Assembly (NCBI GenBank): GCA_022843905.1
Contig: JALHMT010000011.1
Location: forward strand, 62,001-126,000
Direction: 5' to 3'
DNA: 64,000 nucleotides
Source: Rubrivivax sp.
GTDB lineage: Bacteria; Pseudomonadota; Gammaproteobacteria; Burkholderiales; Burkholderiaceae_C
The translations under genes were made by a program, and so were the position numbers. Shown here piece by piece: positions 42,882 through 51,443 of the stretch. Position 1 is the first letter of the stretch; every line of letters begins with the position of its first letter. The notes under the pieces were generated by a model. It searched no databases and had not been told where the DNA came from. It saw nothing but the letters and a program-made list of their open reading frames with translations.

Positions 42882-42901
42882 TACTGTATGGGCATCCAGT
42901 A
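42882..42901 (-). promoter_or_regulatory. LexA (SOS) box of imuA-imuB-dnaE2
   Basis: TACTG-N10-CAGTA is read on either strand (TACTGTATGGGCATCCAGTA on plus). The five outer bases form a perfect inverted repeat around the CTG/CAG core. Its location directly upstream of imuA is typical of LexA-repressed mutasome operons. Confidence 0.85.
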
Positions 42902-43020
42902 TTGCACCAGTCCGGCGGAATTGCCAAGGGGTCGATGAATGCGCGGCTGGCCAGCCTGGTCGCCGCGTGACGAAGTGCCCTTCCGTACACTGGTCCGGGC
43001 AGCCTCGAAGGAGAGAGTCC

Positions 43021-43362
43021 GTGTGCTACAGCGCCCAGGTCCAGGCGGACTACAAGAAGTACGTCGTGATGTTCGGCGCCACGATGAGCATTCGCGACTT
43101 CTACGAGATCTTCTATCGCCGGGGGCTCGACCCGAAGATCAAGATCCCGAAGGCCGTCGAGGCGAGCTTCGGGGACCCCCAGAGCGACGATGAACGCGCC
43201 ATCAAGGCACTGATCGACGACTTCAACGACAAGCAGGCCACGAAGTTCGAGGAAGAACTCTTCAAGCAGCGCAAGCGCCTGGCCGACGCCGAGCGCATCC
43301 TGCAGACCAAGCCGACAAAGAAGGCGCAGGACGATCAGCGCATCGCCACCGACAAGGGGTAA
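43021..43362 (+). pseudogene. SRAP (YedK/HMCES-type) protein truncated by a transposon end
   Basis: This frame starts at GTG 43021 behind AAGGAGAG and reads VCYSAQVQADYKKYVVMFG. Cys2 is placed as the DNA-crosslinking residue of SRAP proteins, which protect abasic sites. Only 113 residues remain, against 220 or more in the family. The active-site Glu and His regions are missing. The stop TAA lies within the GGGGTAA start of a Tn3-type repeat, so the 3' part was displaced. No continuation is found after the transposase. Confidence 0.65.
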
Positions 43363-43393
43363 TCGTATCTTTCCCGCAAATTGACACGGTGGC
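43356..43393 (+). repeat. Tn3-family left terminal inverted repeat (candidate)
   Basis: The 38 bases start GGGGTAATCG and contain GCAA and ACGGT at the spacing seen in the other Tn3-like end at 60105-60068 (GGGGT, GCAA, ACGGT shared). The repeat lies 107 bases before the transposase gene. No matching inverted copy is found downstream of 46439. Confidence 0.5.
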
Positions 43394-43499
43394 CGCTGGC
43401 CGGGCGGTCGCCGCCCGATGTGGCGCCAGGGCAGGTAGGGATTCGGGCCGCGCCTGACCCAGGTAGATTGGCGGTTTCGACTGCCCGAAGGGTGTCGCC

Positions 43500-46439
43500 G
43501 TGTCGTTCGCCAAGCGCTTCATCGGCGCCGAAAACCTGCCTACCAGGCTGTCGGAGTTCGACGTCCAGCAATCGTTCGGCCTGAGTGCCGACGACATCGC
43601 CGCGGTCGCCGAGCGGTTTCGCCATGATCGCCGGGTCGCGGCCGCCATTCAGATGCTCTTCCTGCGGGCCAGCGGCCGCCCGATGGACCGGTTCGCATCC
43701 GTGCCCAAGACGCTGCTGCGGTCCGTTTGCGAGGCGTTCGAGACCTCGACGGTCAGCATCGCCAGTCTGCGGACCCTCTACGCCCGCCGCCAGACGCTGT
43801 ACGAACACCAGGCCTGGGCTCGCAACTATCTCGGCCTGCAGGATCTGGACGAAGCCGGTGTCGATCAACTTCAGAAGGTCCTGGCGGTTGCCGCGCTCGA
43901 GGCCGCGCATCCGGACGACCTCGCCGAAGCCGCCCGCATGTGGCTGTACGAGCGGCGCATCGTCATCCCTGGTTCGAGGCGCCTGGCGGACTGGGCGCGC
44001 GAGGCCTTCGACGCCACGGAGGCGGCCATGGCCGCCACGATCGAAGCCGGCATCGGCAAGGCTGCTCTGCTCAAGGCCATCGACTGGTGCTATGCGCCAC
44101 AAGCCGGCCTTGCCGGAAGCCGGCTTGAATGGCTCAAGACTCCACCCAAGCGCCACTCGCCGAGCACGATATCCGAGACGCTGGAAAAGATCCGTGCGCT
44201 GAAGGAACTGGGCGTGCACGCCTGGCAGCTGGACGGCGTGGCCCTGAGCAAGCAGCAGGCCTACGCCGCCCACGTCCAGATGCGGCGCCCATCGATGACG
44301 GCGCGCATTGAGCGGCAGCGCCAGACGGTCGAGATCACCTGCTTCCTGCGGGTGACGTTGCTCGAACTGACCGACATGGCGCTGCTGCAGGCGTCACGGC
44401 GCAGCCAGGACCTGGTTCGCCGAGCAGCCGAGCGGGTCGAGAAAGGCCGCTCCCGCAGCAGCGGCGCGATCCTGCAGCAGGCCCTCAAAGCAAAGTCGGT
44501 CCTCTATGACGAGTCCAAGCCTTGGCGCGACCGCGTGCTCGAAGCCCGCGCCCTGCTGGACGACATGGGTGAAGCAGGCACCAGCACCTTTGCTTCCCAG
44601 GTCCGCAGGGCACTGGCCGAGGACAACCGGCGCGTTCATGCCCACCTGGCAGGCCTTCGCGACATCGAGTTTTCCGGCGCCACAGGCGATGCCGGCTACG
44701 ACCAATGGCAAGCCTGGCAGCGTCTGCAAACGCGCGGGACCAAGGAAGTCCCGCAGGACTTCGAATTGCCGCCGGTTGGCGCGGCATGGAATACGATCGT
44801 CAGCGACCTGGATCCACAGTCCAAGTATCGGGCGTTCGAGGCCAGCACGATGATGGCGTTGCGCAAGAGCCTGCGCCGAGGCAGCGCCTGGGTGACCCAC
44901 TCGATCAGCTTCCGCCCCCGCGAGTCGATGCTGCTGGCGGACGCCGACTGGAGCCGATCGAAGGATCTGCATCACCAGATTCTCGGTCTGCCCAACCAGG
45001 CCATGGCGTTCCTGGAGCCGATCCTGGCGGGCGTCTCCGTTGGCCTGACAGCTCTGGCCGAGGCCGCAGGCCGTGGCCAGATCGAGATCGGCGCCGACAA
45101 GCTCCTGCACCTGCCGCCGATTCGGCCGATGGACGAGGAGGTGGAACCGCGCAAGACCAGGGAGGCGGTCTTCAAGCACATCGGCTCCGTCCAATTGCCG
45201 GATCTGCTGCTGGAAGTCGACGCCGCAACGCACTTCAGCGAGGCGCTGCTGGCCCGCCGTCCGTCGTCGAGCAACGAACTGCTGGCCGTCTACGGCGCGC
45301 TCCTGGCCCATGGAACCGACCTCGACGCCAAAGGCGTGGGCTCGATGATCCCCGGCATCGACGCGGCGCACATCTCCACCGCGATGCGGGCCGTCGAGCT
45401 GAGCGGCAGGCTGCGACGGGCCAACGAACGGGTGTCGGAATACCAGAACGCGCTGCCGATCGCGGCGCTCTGGGGCGATGGCACCAAGGGCTCGGCCGAC
45501 ATGATGGCCCTGGATGCCAGCCGCCATCTGTGGTCAGCCCGGGTCGACCCGCGGCGGCGCACCTATGCCGCGGGCCTGTACACGCACGTCCGCGACCGCT
45601 GGGGCCTGTTCTACGACCAACCCATCGTGCTGAACGAGCGCCAGGCCGGCGTGGCGGTCGAAGGCGTCGAGCAGCACAACCGCGCCGAAGACCGGATCCG
45701 GGTTTCCTTGCTGGCCGTCGATACCCACGGCGTCACGAACGTCGCCATGGCAATTGCCAAGCTCCTGGGTTTTGACCTGTGCCCGCGCCTGCGCGACCTG
45801 CGCGAGCGAAAACTGTTCGTGCCCCGGGGCTGGCCGGTGCCGGAGAGCGTGGAGGGCCTCACCGTGCGCCGGGTGTCGGTCAAGGCGATCGAACGCGGCT
45901 GGGACGACCTAGTGCGCCTGGCGGCGTCGATTCGAGCGGGCAAGGTGTCCGCGGCACATGCCATCCATAGGCTGGGGTCGGCCGCGGTCGGCGACCCGCT
46001 GCACCGAGCTGCAGAACACCTGGGCCGCCTGCTGCGAACGCTGTTTCTGTGTGACTACCTGGCCATCCCGGACTATCGACGTGAGATCCACAGCCTGCTC
46101 AACCGGGGCGAGTCGGTGCATCAGCTGCAGCGTGCCATTCATGGCGGCCAGGTGGCCCCTGAGCGTGGCCGCCGGCGGAAAGAGATGGCGGCCATCTCCG
46201 GCGCGCACGCGCTGTTGACCAACATCGTGCTGGCGTGGAACACGAATCGCATGGACACCGTGGTGGCGCGGCTCAACCGGGATGGCGTCGGCATCGAGGA
46301 GGACTGGCTGCGGCGGATTGGCCCGGCGCACTTCTCGCACATCAACTTTCGGGGGACGTTCCGCTTCAACATCGAGCGGTACGCGGACGTGCTGGTCGAG
46401 CGCGCCGCCGGGCGTGGCGCGGCCAAGCTTGGCCGGTGA
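43500..46439 (+). CDS. tnpA: Tn3-family DDE transposase
   Basis: This 979-residue cointegrate-forming transposase is full length for the family. The N-terminal DUF4158-like DNA-binding part begins FIGAENLPTRLSEFDVQQSF. The catalytic domain shows LWGDGTKGSAD near residue 660, FYDQPIVLNERQ and the late Glu in RRKEMAAISGAHALLTN. It ends INFRGTFRFNIERYAD, the typical Tn3 C-terminus. No resolvase gene or res site is seen beside it, and no right-hand repeat follows. The element is therefore probably incomplete, although the transposase itself looks intact. Confidence 0.9.
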   Translation: MSFAKRFIGAENLPTRLSEFDVQQSFGLSADDIAAVAERFRHDRRVAAAIQMLFLRASGRPMDRFASVPKTLLRSVCEAFETSTVSIASLRTLYARRQTLYEHQAWARNYLGLQDLDEAGVDQLQKVLAVAALEAAHPDDLAEAARMWLYERRIVIPGSRRLADWAREAFDATEAAMAATIEAGIGKAALLKAIDWCYAPQAGLAGSRLEWLKTPPKRHSPSTISETLEKIRALKELGVHAWQLDGVALSKQQAYAAHVQMRRPSMTARIERQRQTVEITCFLRVTLLELTDMALLQASRRSQDLVRRAAERVEKGRSRSSGAILQQALKAKSVLYDESKPWRDRVLEARALLDDMGEAGTSTFASQVRRALAEDNRRVHAHLAGLRDIEFSGATGDAGYDQWQAWQRLQTRGTKEVPQDFELPPVGAAWNTIVSDLDPQSKYRAFEASTMMALRKSLRRGSAWVTHSISFRPRESMLLADADWSRSKDLHHQILGLPNQAMAFLEPILAGVSVGLTALAEAAGRGQIEIGADKLLHLPPIRPMDEEVEPRKTREAVFKHIGSVQLPDLLLEVDAATHFSEALLARRPSSSNELLAVYGALLAHGTDLDAKGVGSMIPGIDAAHISTAMRAVELSGRLRRANERVSEYQNALPIAALWGDGTKGSADMMALDASRHLWSARVDPRRRTYAAGLYTHVRDRWGLFYDQPIVLNERQAGVAVEGVEQHNRAEDRIRVSLLAVDTHGVTNVAMAIAKLLGFDLCPRLRDLRERKLFVPRGWPVPESVEGLTVRRVSVKAIERGWDDLVRLAASIRAGKVSAAHAIHRLGSAAVGDPLHRAAEHLGRLLRTLFLCDYLAIPDYRREIHSLLNRGESVHQLQRAIHGGQVAPERGRRRKEMAAISGAHALLTNIVLAWNTNRMDTVVARLNRDGVGIEEDWLRRIGPAHFSHINFRGTFRFNIERYADVLVERAAGRGAAKLGR

Positions 46440-46841
46440 AACCTGCGGCCATGTCCCGGACGCCGGGATTTCGGCGATGGGACGGTCAACTGACCTTCAG
46501 CAGCGCCCGCTCACGGGCGGCCAACGACCCTGAACCGACATCCACGGCCCTGAATCCGGCGTCACGAAGCGGTCGGCCCGGTACGCCGGTCGCCCCGTGG
46601 ACGGCACACGCGGGTAGACGGTAGTCAGCGCGATGGAGGCGCAACGCGCGGGTTAAGACCGTGCGGCCTAGCCGCCCTCTCCCAGAGGCGGTTTGTGGCA
46701 GCGACGACTTGGTTGCGACCACCGCCGGCAAGAGCGGTTCAATCGGGATCGGTTTGAAGGAGCGGCGCACGAGGACAGGACCTCTTCATCCCGATCACTC
46801 AAGCCATGTGGAGCTTCACATTTGCCGCCGCGGACAGCTCG
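46440..46841. other. gene-free stretch after the Tn3 transposase
   Basis: I find no convincing gene or transposon end in these 400 bases. The only structure noticed is a short CCGCC...GGCGG stem near 46672-46690. It may be scar DNA between the transposon and the divergent gene pair that follows. Confidence 0.4.
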
Positions 46842-47144
46842 TCAGCCAGGCAATTTCGCCGCCAGCAGCTCGATCTTCTCGATGTTAGGCGGTGTACTGA
46901 GCAAGGCGGCTGCGTTCGCCATCAACGCGGCGGCGATCTGGCCGTGCAGGTGAGCCTCGCGGCCGGCCTCGTCCGCAAAAGCGTCAAAGACGCCGAACGT
47001 CGATGGGCCGAACTTCAATGCGAACCAGGCGGTGGTGCCCGATTCGGCGTTGGCGAGCGGCAACGCGCTTCTCAGAAAGTCGGCAACGGCGATTTCCTGG
47101 CCAGGCTTGGCTTCAAGGCGGACGAACAGGGCGAACTTGGTCAT
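46842..47144 (-). CDS. antibiotic biosynthesis monooxygenase (ABM/YgiN-like) protein
   Basis: This 100-residue ABM-domain protein has a dimeric ferredoxin-like fold and starts MTKFALFVRLEAKPGQEIAVADFL. It contains the usual TTAWFALKFGPSTFGVFDAF middle and ends INIEKIELLAAKLPG-like. Such proteins act on quinones or other small molecules without a cofactor. It is transcribed divergently from a GlxA-type regulator with 109 bases between them, so that regulator probably controls it. AGAGGA is upstream of the start. Confidence 0.8.
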   Translation of the reverse strand: MTKFALFVRLEAKPGQEIAVADFLRSALPLANAESGTTAWFALKFGPSTFGVFDAFADEAGREAHLHGQIAAALMANAAALLSTPPNIEKIELLAAKLPG

Positions 47145-47253
47145 GGAGTGATCCTCTGGTTGAACGGGTGAAAGCTTTGGCGAGTCCGAAGTCTCAGGTG
47201 CCACGGCAGATTTTGCTAGTGGCAGGAATGACAACATTGATATCATTTCCGCC

Positions 47254-48216
47254 ATGAATCTGCACCTTCTTGTTCTCGATGGCGTGTTCGACCTGGGTCT
47301 TGCTGCACTCATGGACACACTGAGCACGGCCAATGAACTGGCAGGCTCGCTCGCACAGGCGCCGCCGCCCATCAACGTCACGTTGGTCGGCGTTCGGCGT
47401 CGCGTGCGCACCGCGCACGGTCTGGCGGTACCGGTCGTGCCAGTGCACCGCGTGCAAAACCCTGACGTTGTTCTGGTGCCCGCACTCGGCGCCAAGATGC
47501 CAGACGCACTCGCCGCGCGTCTCGCGCATGCGGACGTGGCCGACGCGGTCGTCGCGTTGCAGCAATGGTCAAGCGCCCGCGCGGCCGCTGGCGCCGCCTG
47601 CACTGGCACGTTCTTGCTGGCGGAAAGCGCGCTGCTAGATGGCCAGCGCGCCACAACTTCGTGGTGGCTGGCGCCAATGTTTCGGCAGCGCTATCCGCAC
47701 GTGGTGCTCGACGAGTCCCGCATGCTTGTGAATTCGGCCGGCTTCACCACGGCCGGCGCCGCCTTGGCTCATCTCGACCTGGCATTGAGCGTCGTGCGCA
47801 GCCGTAGCCCAGCGCTGGCGGCTCTGGCGGCGCGATACCTGCTGGTAGAGGCCCGCGGCTCGCAAGCTGAGTTCGTGATCCCCGATCACCTGGCCCATGC
47901 CGACCCGGTGGTCGAGCGCTTTGAGGGCTGGGCCAGGCAGCAACTCGCGCACGGGTTCTCTCTCGCCGATGCGGCCATCGCAGCGGGCGCCAGTGAACGC
48001 ACCTTGGCGCGGCGCGTGCAAAGCGTATTGGGCAAGACACCCCTCTCGTACTTCCAGGATCTGCGCGTCGAGCGTGCGGTGCATCTGCTGCGAACCGGCA
48101 GCGAGAGCGTCGACCAAATCGCCGCACAGATCGGCTATTCCGACGGTGTGACCCTTCGCAACCTGTTGCGACGCAAGCTGGGCCGCGGCGTGAGGGAGTT
48201 GCGTGCACGTGCCTGA
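47254..48216 (+). CDS. GlxA-family AraC-type transcriptional regulator
   Basis: This 320-residue regulator has an N-terminal DJ-1/PfpI-like domain (residues about 1-170; LHLLVLDGVFDLG, and GAACTGTFLLAES around the nucleophile-elbow cysteine). A C-terminal AraC double helix-turn-helix follows (about 220-315; FSLADAAIAAGASERTLARRVQ and SVDQIAAQIGYSDGVTLRNLLRRKLG). It is expected to respond to a small molecule and act on the divergent ABM gene. The protein is full length. Confidence 0.85.
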   Translation: MNLHLLVLDGVFDLGLAALMDTLSTANELAGSLAQAPPPINVTLVGVRRRVRTAHGLAVPVVPVHRVQNPDVVLVPALGAKMPDALAARLAHADVADAVVALQQWSSARAAAGAACTGTFLLAESALLDGQRATTSWWLAPMFRQRYPHVVLDESRMLVNSAGFTTAGAALAHLDLALSVVRSRSPALAALAARYLLVEARGSQAEFVIPDHLAHADPVVERFEGWARQQLAHGFSLADAAIAAGASERTLARRVQSVLGKTPLSYFQDLRVERAVHLLRTGSESVDQIAAQIGYSDGVTLRNLLRRKLGRGVRELRARA

Positions 48217-48492
48217 TCGGCGCCGCGTGGTGCAGCTCAATGAAGTGCCCGAATGCTGCCGGTACTGAACGTCTGCAGATGGCCGTCCACGAAGGTTCGG
48301 CTGGACATTGCGAGCGGCGGCGATGCGGCCCCAAGCAGTCAGCGAGCACACGAACGTCGCTTGTCCATCGCATCGCAGCCGCTCGGGCCTGGTGGCTGGC
48401 CGGCTCCCCACGACCCAAAGCGGAAGTTCAACCGAGCAAGGCGAGTGACAGCTTGACTGAGGAACGCGTCATAAACGCCTGATCCCCACCTC
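48217..48492. other. intergenic region before the IS66 element
   Basis: No gene is supported here. The last eight bases before the insertion sequence are the left target duplication. Confidence 0.4.
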
Positions 48493-48500
48493 GCTTTTGC
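48493..48500. repeat. left target-site duplication of the IS66 element
   Basis: GCTTTTGC directly precedes the left terminal repeat and is repeated at 51379-51386. Eight bases is the usual duplication length for IS66-family elements. Confidence 0.85.
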
Positions 48501-48582
48501 GTGAGCGTGCAGCCTCCCCACCTTGCCGATCCCTGATGGGATCGTGACGATGGTGCCCACCAATCCGAATAGGTGGGCACCT

Positions 48583-49002
48583 ATGCAACCCAATTCACAG
48601 CGGCACGTGCATGGCGCCGAGTTCAAGGCCCAGGTGCTGGAGGAGTGCCGACTGCCGGGCACATCGGTGGCGGCGGTCGCGCTTGCGCACGGCCTGAACG
48701 TGAACCTGGTGCGCAAGTGGCTGGTCGGCCGTGGCCTCAAGCGCGCCGGGCTGTCGGCGCCCAGGCAGGTCACCACGACGGCGCCGGCCATGCAGTTCGT
48801 GCCGGTCGAGCTGGCCGAGGTACGTGTCGTCGAGCCCTCGTCCGTCGGTCATGCCGCCCCGCAGCGGTCTGCAGCCGCCGAACCGCCGATCCACATCGAG
48901 CTGCGCCGCGGCTGCGCGCAGCTGACGGTGCGCTGGCCATCCTCGCAGGCTGCGGCCTGCGCGGCCTGGCTGAGCGAACTCGCTGAGACGACGCTGAAGT
49001 GA
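48583..49002 (+). CDS. tnpA: IS66 accessory protein TnpA
   Basis: This 139-residue first gene of the IS66 set has an N-terminal helix-turn-helix of the IS3/IS911 type (EFKAQVLEECRLPGTSVAAVALAHGLNVNLVRKWL). A Pro/Ala linker and a short C-terminal domain (IHIELRRGCAQLTVRWP) follow. It is required with TnpB for IS66 movement in characterised members. Upstream in-frame starts (ATG 48550, TTG 48523) are possible. A perfect 10-bp inverted repeat at 48552-48581 would fold over the ribosome binding region of the chosen ATG. Confidence 0.8.
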   Translation: MQPNSQRHVHGAEFKAQVLEECRLPGTSVAAVALAHGLNVNLVRKWLVGRGLKRAGLSAPRQVTTTAPAMQFVPVELAEVRVVEPSSVGHAAPQRSAAAEPPIHIELRRGCAQLTVRWPSSQAAACAAWLSELAETTLK

Positions 49003-49012
49003 TCCGCACGTC

Positions 49013-49354
49013 ATGATCAGGATCGATGCGCTGTGGCTGTGCGCGCAGCCGGTGGACATGCGTGCCGGCGCCGAGCGGCTGCTGGCCGCGGTGGTCAGCA
49101 CGCTCGGCCAGGCCCGCGCCCACCATGGCTACCTGTTCGCCAATGCCCGGGCCACGCGCGTGAAGCTCCTGGTGCACGACGGCTTCGGCATCTGGTGCGC
49201 GTCGCGGCGGCTGCATGCGGGGCGCTTCGTGTGGCTACCTGCGGGCACGAGCAGTGCGTCGGCGCTGGAGCTCACGCGGGCGCAGTTCGACGCCCTGGTG
49301 CTCGGCCTGCCCTGGCAGCGCCTGCCCGAGATGAGCGTCATCACGCGCGCCTGA
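49013..49354 (+). CDS. tnpB: IS66 Orf2-like protein TnpB
   Basis: This 113-residue member of the IS66 Orf2 family has the hallmark opening (MIRIDALWLCAQPVDMRAGAERLL), the segment GYLFANARATRVKLLVHDGFGIW and RFVWLP. It is needed for transposition of IS66 elements, but its biochemistry is unresolved. It lies 10 bases after tnpA. Its length is normal. Confidence 0.88.
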   Translation: MIRIDALWLCAQPVDMRAGAERLLAAVVSTLGQARAHHGYLFANARATRVKLLVHDGFGIWCASRRLHAGRFVWLPAGTSSASALELTRAQFDALVLGLPWQRLPEMSVITRA

Positions 49355-49425
49355 TCGCGTCAGGCCTCATGCCTGTGCGTTGACATCGCAATTGCCAATA
49401 CCCCGAGGCCGCCGGCTGCGGCACG

Positions 49426-51117
49426 ATGCCGCGCATGCTCGGCATGCGCGTTCCTCCTGCGACGGACCTGCAAGGTCTGCCACCCGAGGCACTGGCGCTG
49501 ATCGAGCAGATGCAGCGCCACATCGAGCGGCAGGAACAGGCGCTGCTCACGCACCAGCAGCAACTCGCCCAGGGCCAGGCACTGCTGCAGCGCAAGGACC
49601 GCGAGATCGCGCTGCGCGACGCCAAGCTGGAGAAGCTCGAGTTCGAGATCGCACGCTTCAAGCGCTGGAAGTTCGGCGCCCGGACCGAGGCGATGAACGC
49701 CGAGCAGCGGCGGCTGTTCGAGGAGACGCTGGCCGAGGACGAGGCGGCGCTGCAGGCGGCGCTGGAGCGCCTGCGGGCCGAAGGCAAGGCTGGCGGCGAC
49801 AAGCCCAAGGCCCCGCCGCGCCGTCCCCGTCGCCAGGCGCTGCCGGCGCACCTGCGCCGGGTCGAGCACCGCCACGAGCCCGAAAACACCACCTGCCCGA
49901 ACGAGGGCTGCGGCCGTCCGATGACGCGCATCGGCGAGGACGTCAGCGAGCGGCTGGACGTCGTGCCGGCGGAGTTCTTCGTGCACCGCCACGTCTACGG
50001 CAAGTGGGCCTGCCGCTGCTGCCAGACGCTGAAGCAGCAGCCGGCGGCTCCCCAGATCATCGACGGCGGAGTTCCCGCCAGCGGCCTGCTGGCGCACCTG
50101 CTGATCAGCCGCTTCACGGATCACCTGCCGTACTACCGGCAGGAGGCGATCAACGCCAGGAGCGGCGTGCACACGCCGCGCTCGACGCTGGTGGCCTGGG
50201 CCGGGCAGGCCGGCGCGGCCCTGGAGCCGCTGTACGACGCGCACAAGCACTTCGTGCTCGGCAGCCGGGTGCTGCACGCCGACGAGACGCCGGTGGCGCT
50301 GCTGGATCCGGGGGCGGGCAAGACCCGCAGGGCCTACGTCTGGGCCTACGCCCGAAGCTGGCACGACCTCACACCCGGCGTCATCTACGACTTCTGCCTC
50401 GGGCGTGGGGCGCAGTACCCGGTGGCCTTCCTCGCGGGCAACGAGCGCCTGGGCCACCGACGCTGGACAGGCACGCTGCTGACCGATCGCTACAACGCCT
50501 ACGACACGGTGCTTGACGAGCGGGTGCATCCGGACCGGCAAGCGGCGGCCTGCGTCGCGCACGCGCGGCGCAAGTTCGACGAGCTGGCCAAGGCAGGGAC
50601 GAGCGCGCTCGCCGAGGAGGCGATACGGCGCTTCGGGCGCATCTACGAGATCGAGGGCGAGCTCGGCAGCCTGGACGATGCGCACCGGCGGGCGGCACGC
50701 GAGGAACTGGCACGGCCGCTGTGGGACGCGCTCAAGGAATGGCTCGAGTTGGAGCGGCGGCTCGTCGTCGACGGCGGCACGACGGCCGCAGCCATCGACT
50801 ACACGCTCAACTACTGGAAGGCGCTGACGCGCCACCTCGACGATGGCGCCGTGCCCATCGACAACAACCACCTGGAGCGGCAGATCAAGCCCTGGGCGAT
50901 GGGCCGCAAGGCGTGGATGTTCGTGGGCAGCGAACTGGCCGGGCAGCGCGCGGCGATGGTGATGAGCCTGGTGCAGTCGGCCCGGCTCAACAGCCACGAC
51001 CCCTTCGCCTACCTCAGCGACGTGCTGCGGCGGCTGCCCACGCAGCTCAACAGCCGGATCGAGGAACTCCTGCCGCACCTCTGGCGCCCCGACGGGGCCG
51101 GCGACACGGCGGCATGA
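49426..51117 (+). CDS. tnpC: IS66-family DDE transposase TnpC
   Basis: This 563-residue transposase has an N-terminal coiled coil (residues about 25-75, Gln/Glu-rich), a basic linker and a zinc-binding segment (CPNEGCGRPM near 155). The catalytic domain has D286 in HADETPVALL, D near 352 in LTDRYNAYD and the Glu in DNNHLERQIKP near 483. It is full length and undisturbed. Its TGA overlaps the ATG of the following small gene. Confidence 0.9.
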   Translation: MPRMLGMRVPPATDLQGLPPEALALIEQMQRHIERQEQALLTHQQQLAQGQALLQRKDREIALRDAKLEKLEFEIARFKRWKFGARTEAMNAEQRRLFEETLAEDEAALQAALERLRAEGKAGGDKPKAPPRRPRRQALPAHLRRVEHRHEPENTTCPNEGCGRPMTRIGEDVSERLDVVPAEFFVHRHVYGKWACRCCQTLKQQPAAPQIIDGGVPASGLLAHLLISRFTDHLPYYRQEAINARSGVHTPRSTLVAWAGQAGAALEPLYDAHKHFVLGSRVLHADETPVALLDPGAGKTRRAYVWAYARSWHDLTPGVIYDFCLGRGAQYPVAFLAGNERLGHRRWTGTLLTDRYNAYDTVLDERVHPDRQAAACVAHARRKFDELAKAGTSALAEEAIRRFGRIYEIEGELGSLDDAHRRAAREELARPLWDALKEWLELERRLVVDGGTTAAAIDYTLNYWKALTRHLDDGAVPIDNNHLERQIKPWAMGRKAWMFVGSELAGQRAAMVMSLVQSARLNSHDPFAYLSDVLRRLPTQLNSRIEELLPHLWRPDGAGDTAA

Positions 51118-51341
51118 AGAACATCGAGCCGCTGATCGAGGATGGCGGCGAGATCACGGTCGGCGCCATAGGCGGCGTCGAGTGCGCAGCCACCGCCGCC
51201 GACGGCCACAACGCCCTGGCCATGCTGGTCAGGCGTGACGGCGAGACGCTCAACGCCCTGCTCAGACGGCTGGACCGGGCCATCGCCCGGTACTACGACA
51301 CCGGCGAAACGACCGACGAGATCAACCCGCCGAGCGACTGA
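51114..51341 (+). CDS. small IS66 passenger protein
   Basis: This 75-residue protein starts in an ATGA overlap with tnpC and lies inside the element. The sequence (EDGGEITVGAIGGVECAATAADGHNALAMLV, then a helix ALLRRLDRAIARYYD) recurs downstream of tnpC in many IS66 copies, as I recall. Function is unknown. Confidence 0.6.
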   Translation: MKNIEPLIEDGGEITVGAIGGVECAATAADGHNALAMLVRRDGETLNALLRRLDRAIARYYDTGETTDEINPPSD

Positions 51342-51378
51342 TCCGACTGCTGTCAAGACGGGTCGACTGGACGTTCAC

Positions 51379-51386
51379 GCTTTTGC
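51379..51386. repeat. right target-site duplication of the IS66 element
   Basis: GCTTTTGC follows the right terminal repeat and is identical to 48493-48500. Confidence 0.85.
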
Positions 51387-51443
51387 GGCAATTCGGCTTC
51401 ACGGTCACCGGCGCAGCCCGTGCACAAGTGACCGGGAGATCCC

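Larger units (their letters stand above)
48501..51378 (+). mobile_element. complete IS66-family insertion sequence
   Basis: This 2878-bp element has imperfect terminal inverted repeats beginning GTGAGCGTGCAG (left) and GTGAACGTCCAG (right, minus strand). It is flanked by 8-bp direct repeats GCTTTTGC. It encodes tnpA, tnpB and tnpC in order plus a small coupled passenger gene. The preserved duplication and intact genes point to a recent, complete insertion. Confidence 0.9.

Noticed and set aside
46672..46690. CCGCC/GGCGG stem as a transcription terminator
   Set aside because: The stem is interrupted, there is no clear T-run and there is no obvious transcript to end there.
43356..46841. Calling a complete Tn3 transposon from 43356 to a right end near 46841
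   Set aside because: No inverted copy of the left repeat could be found downstream of the transposase, so the boundaries are not supported.
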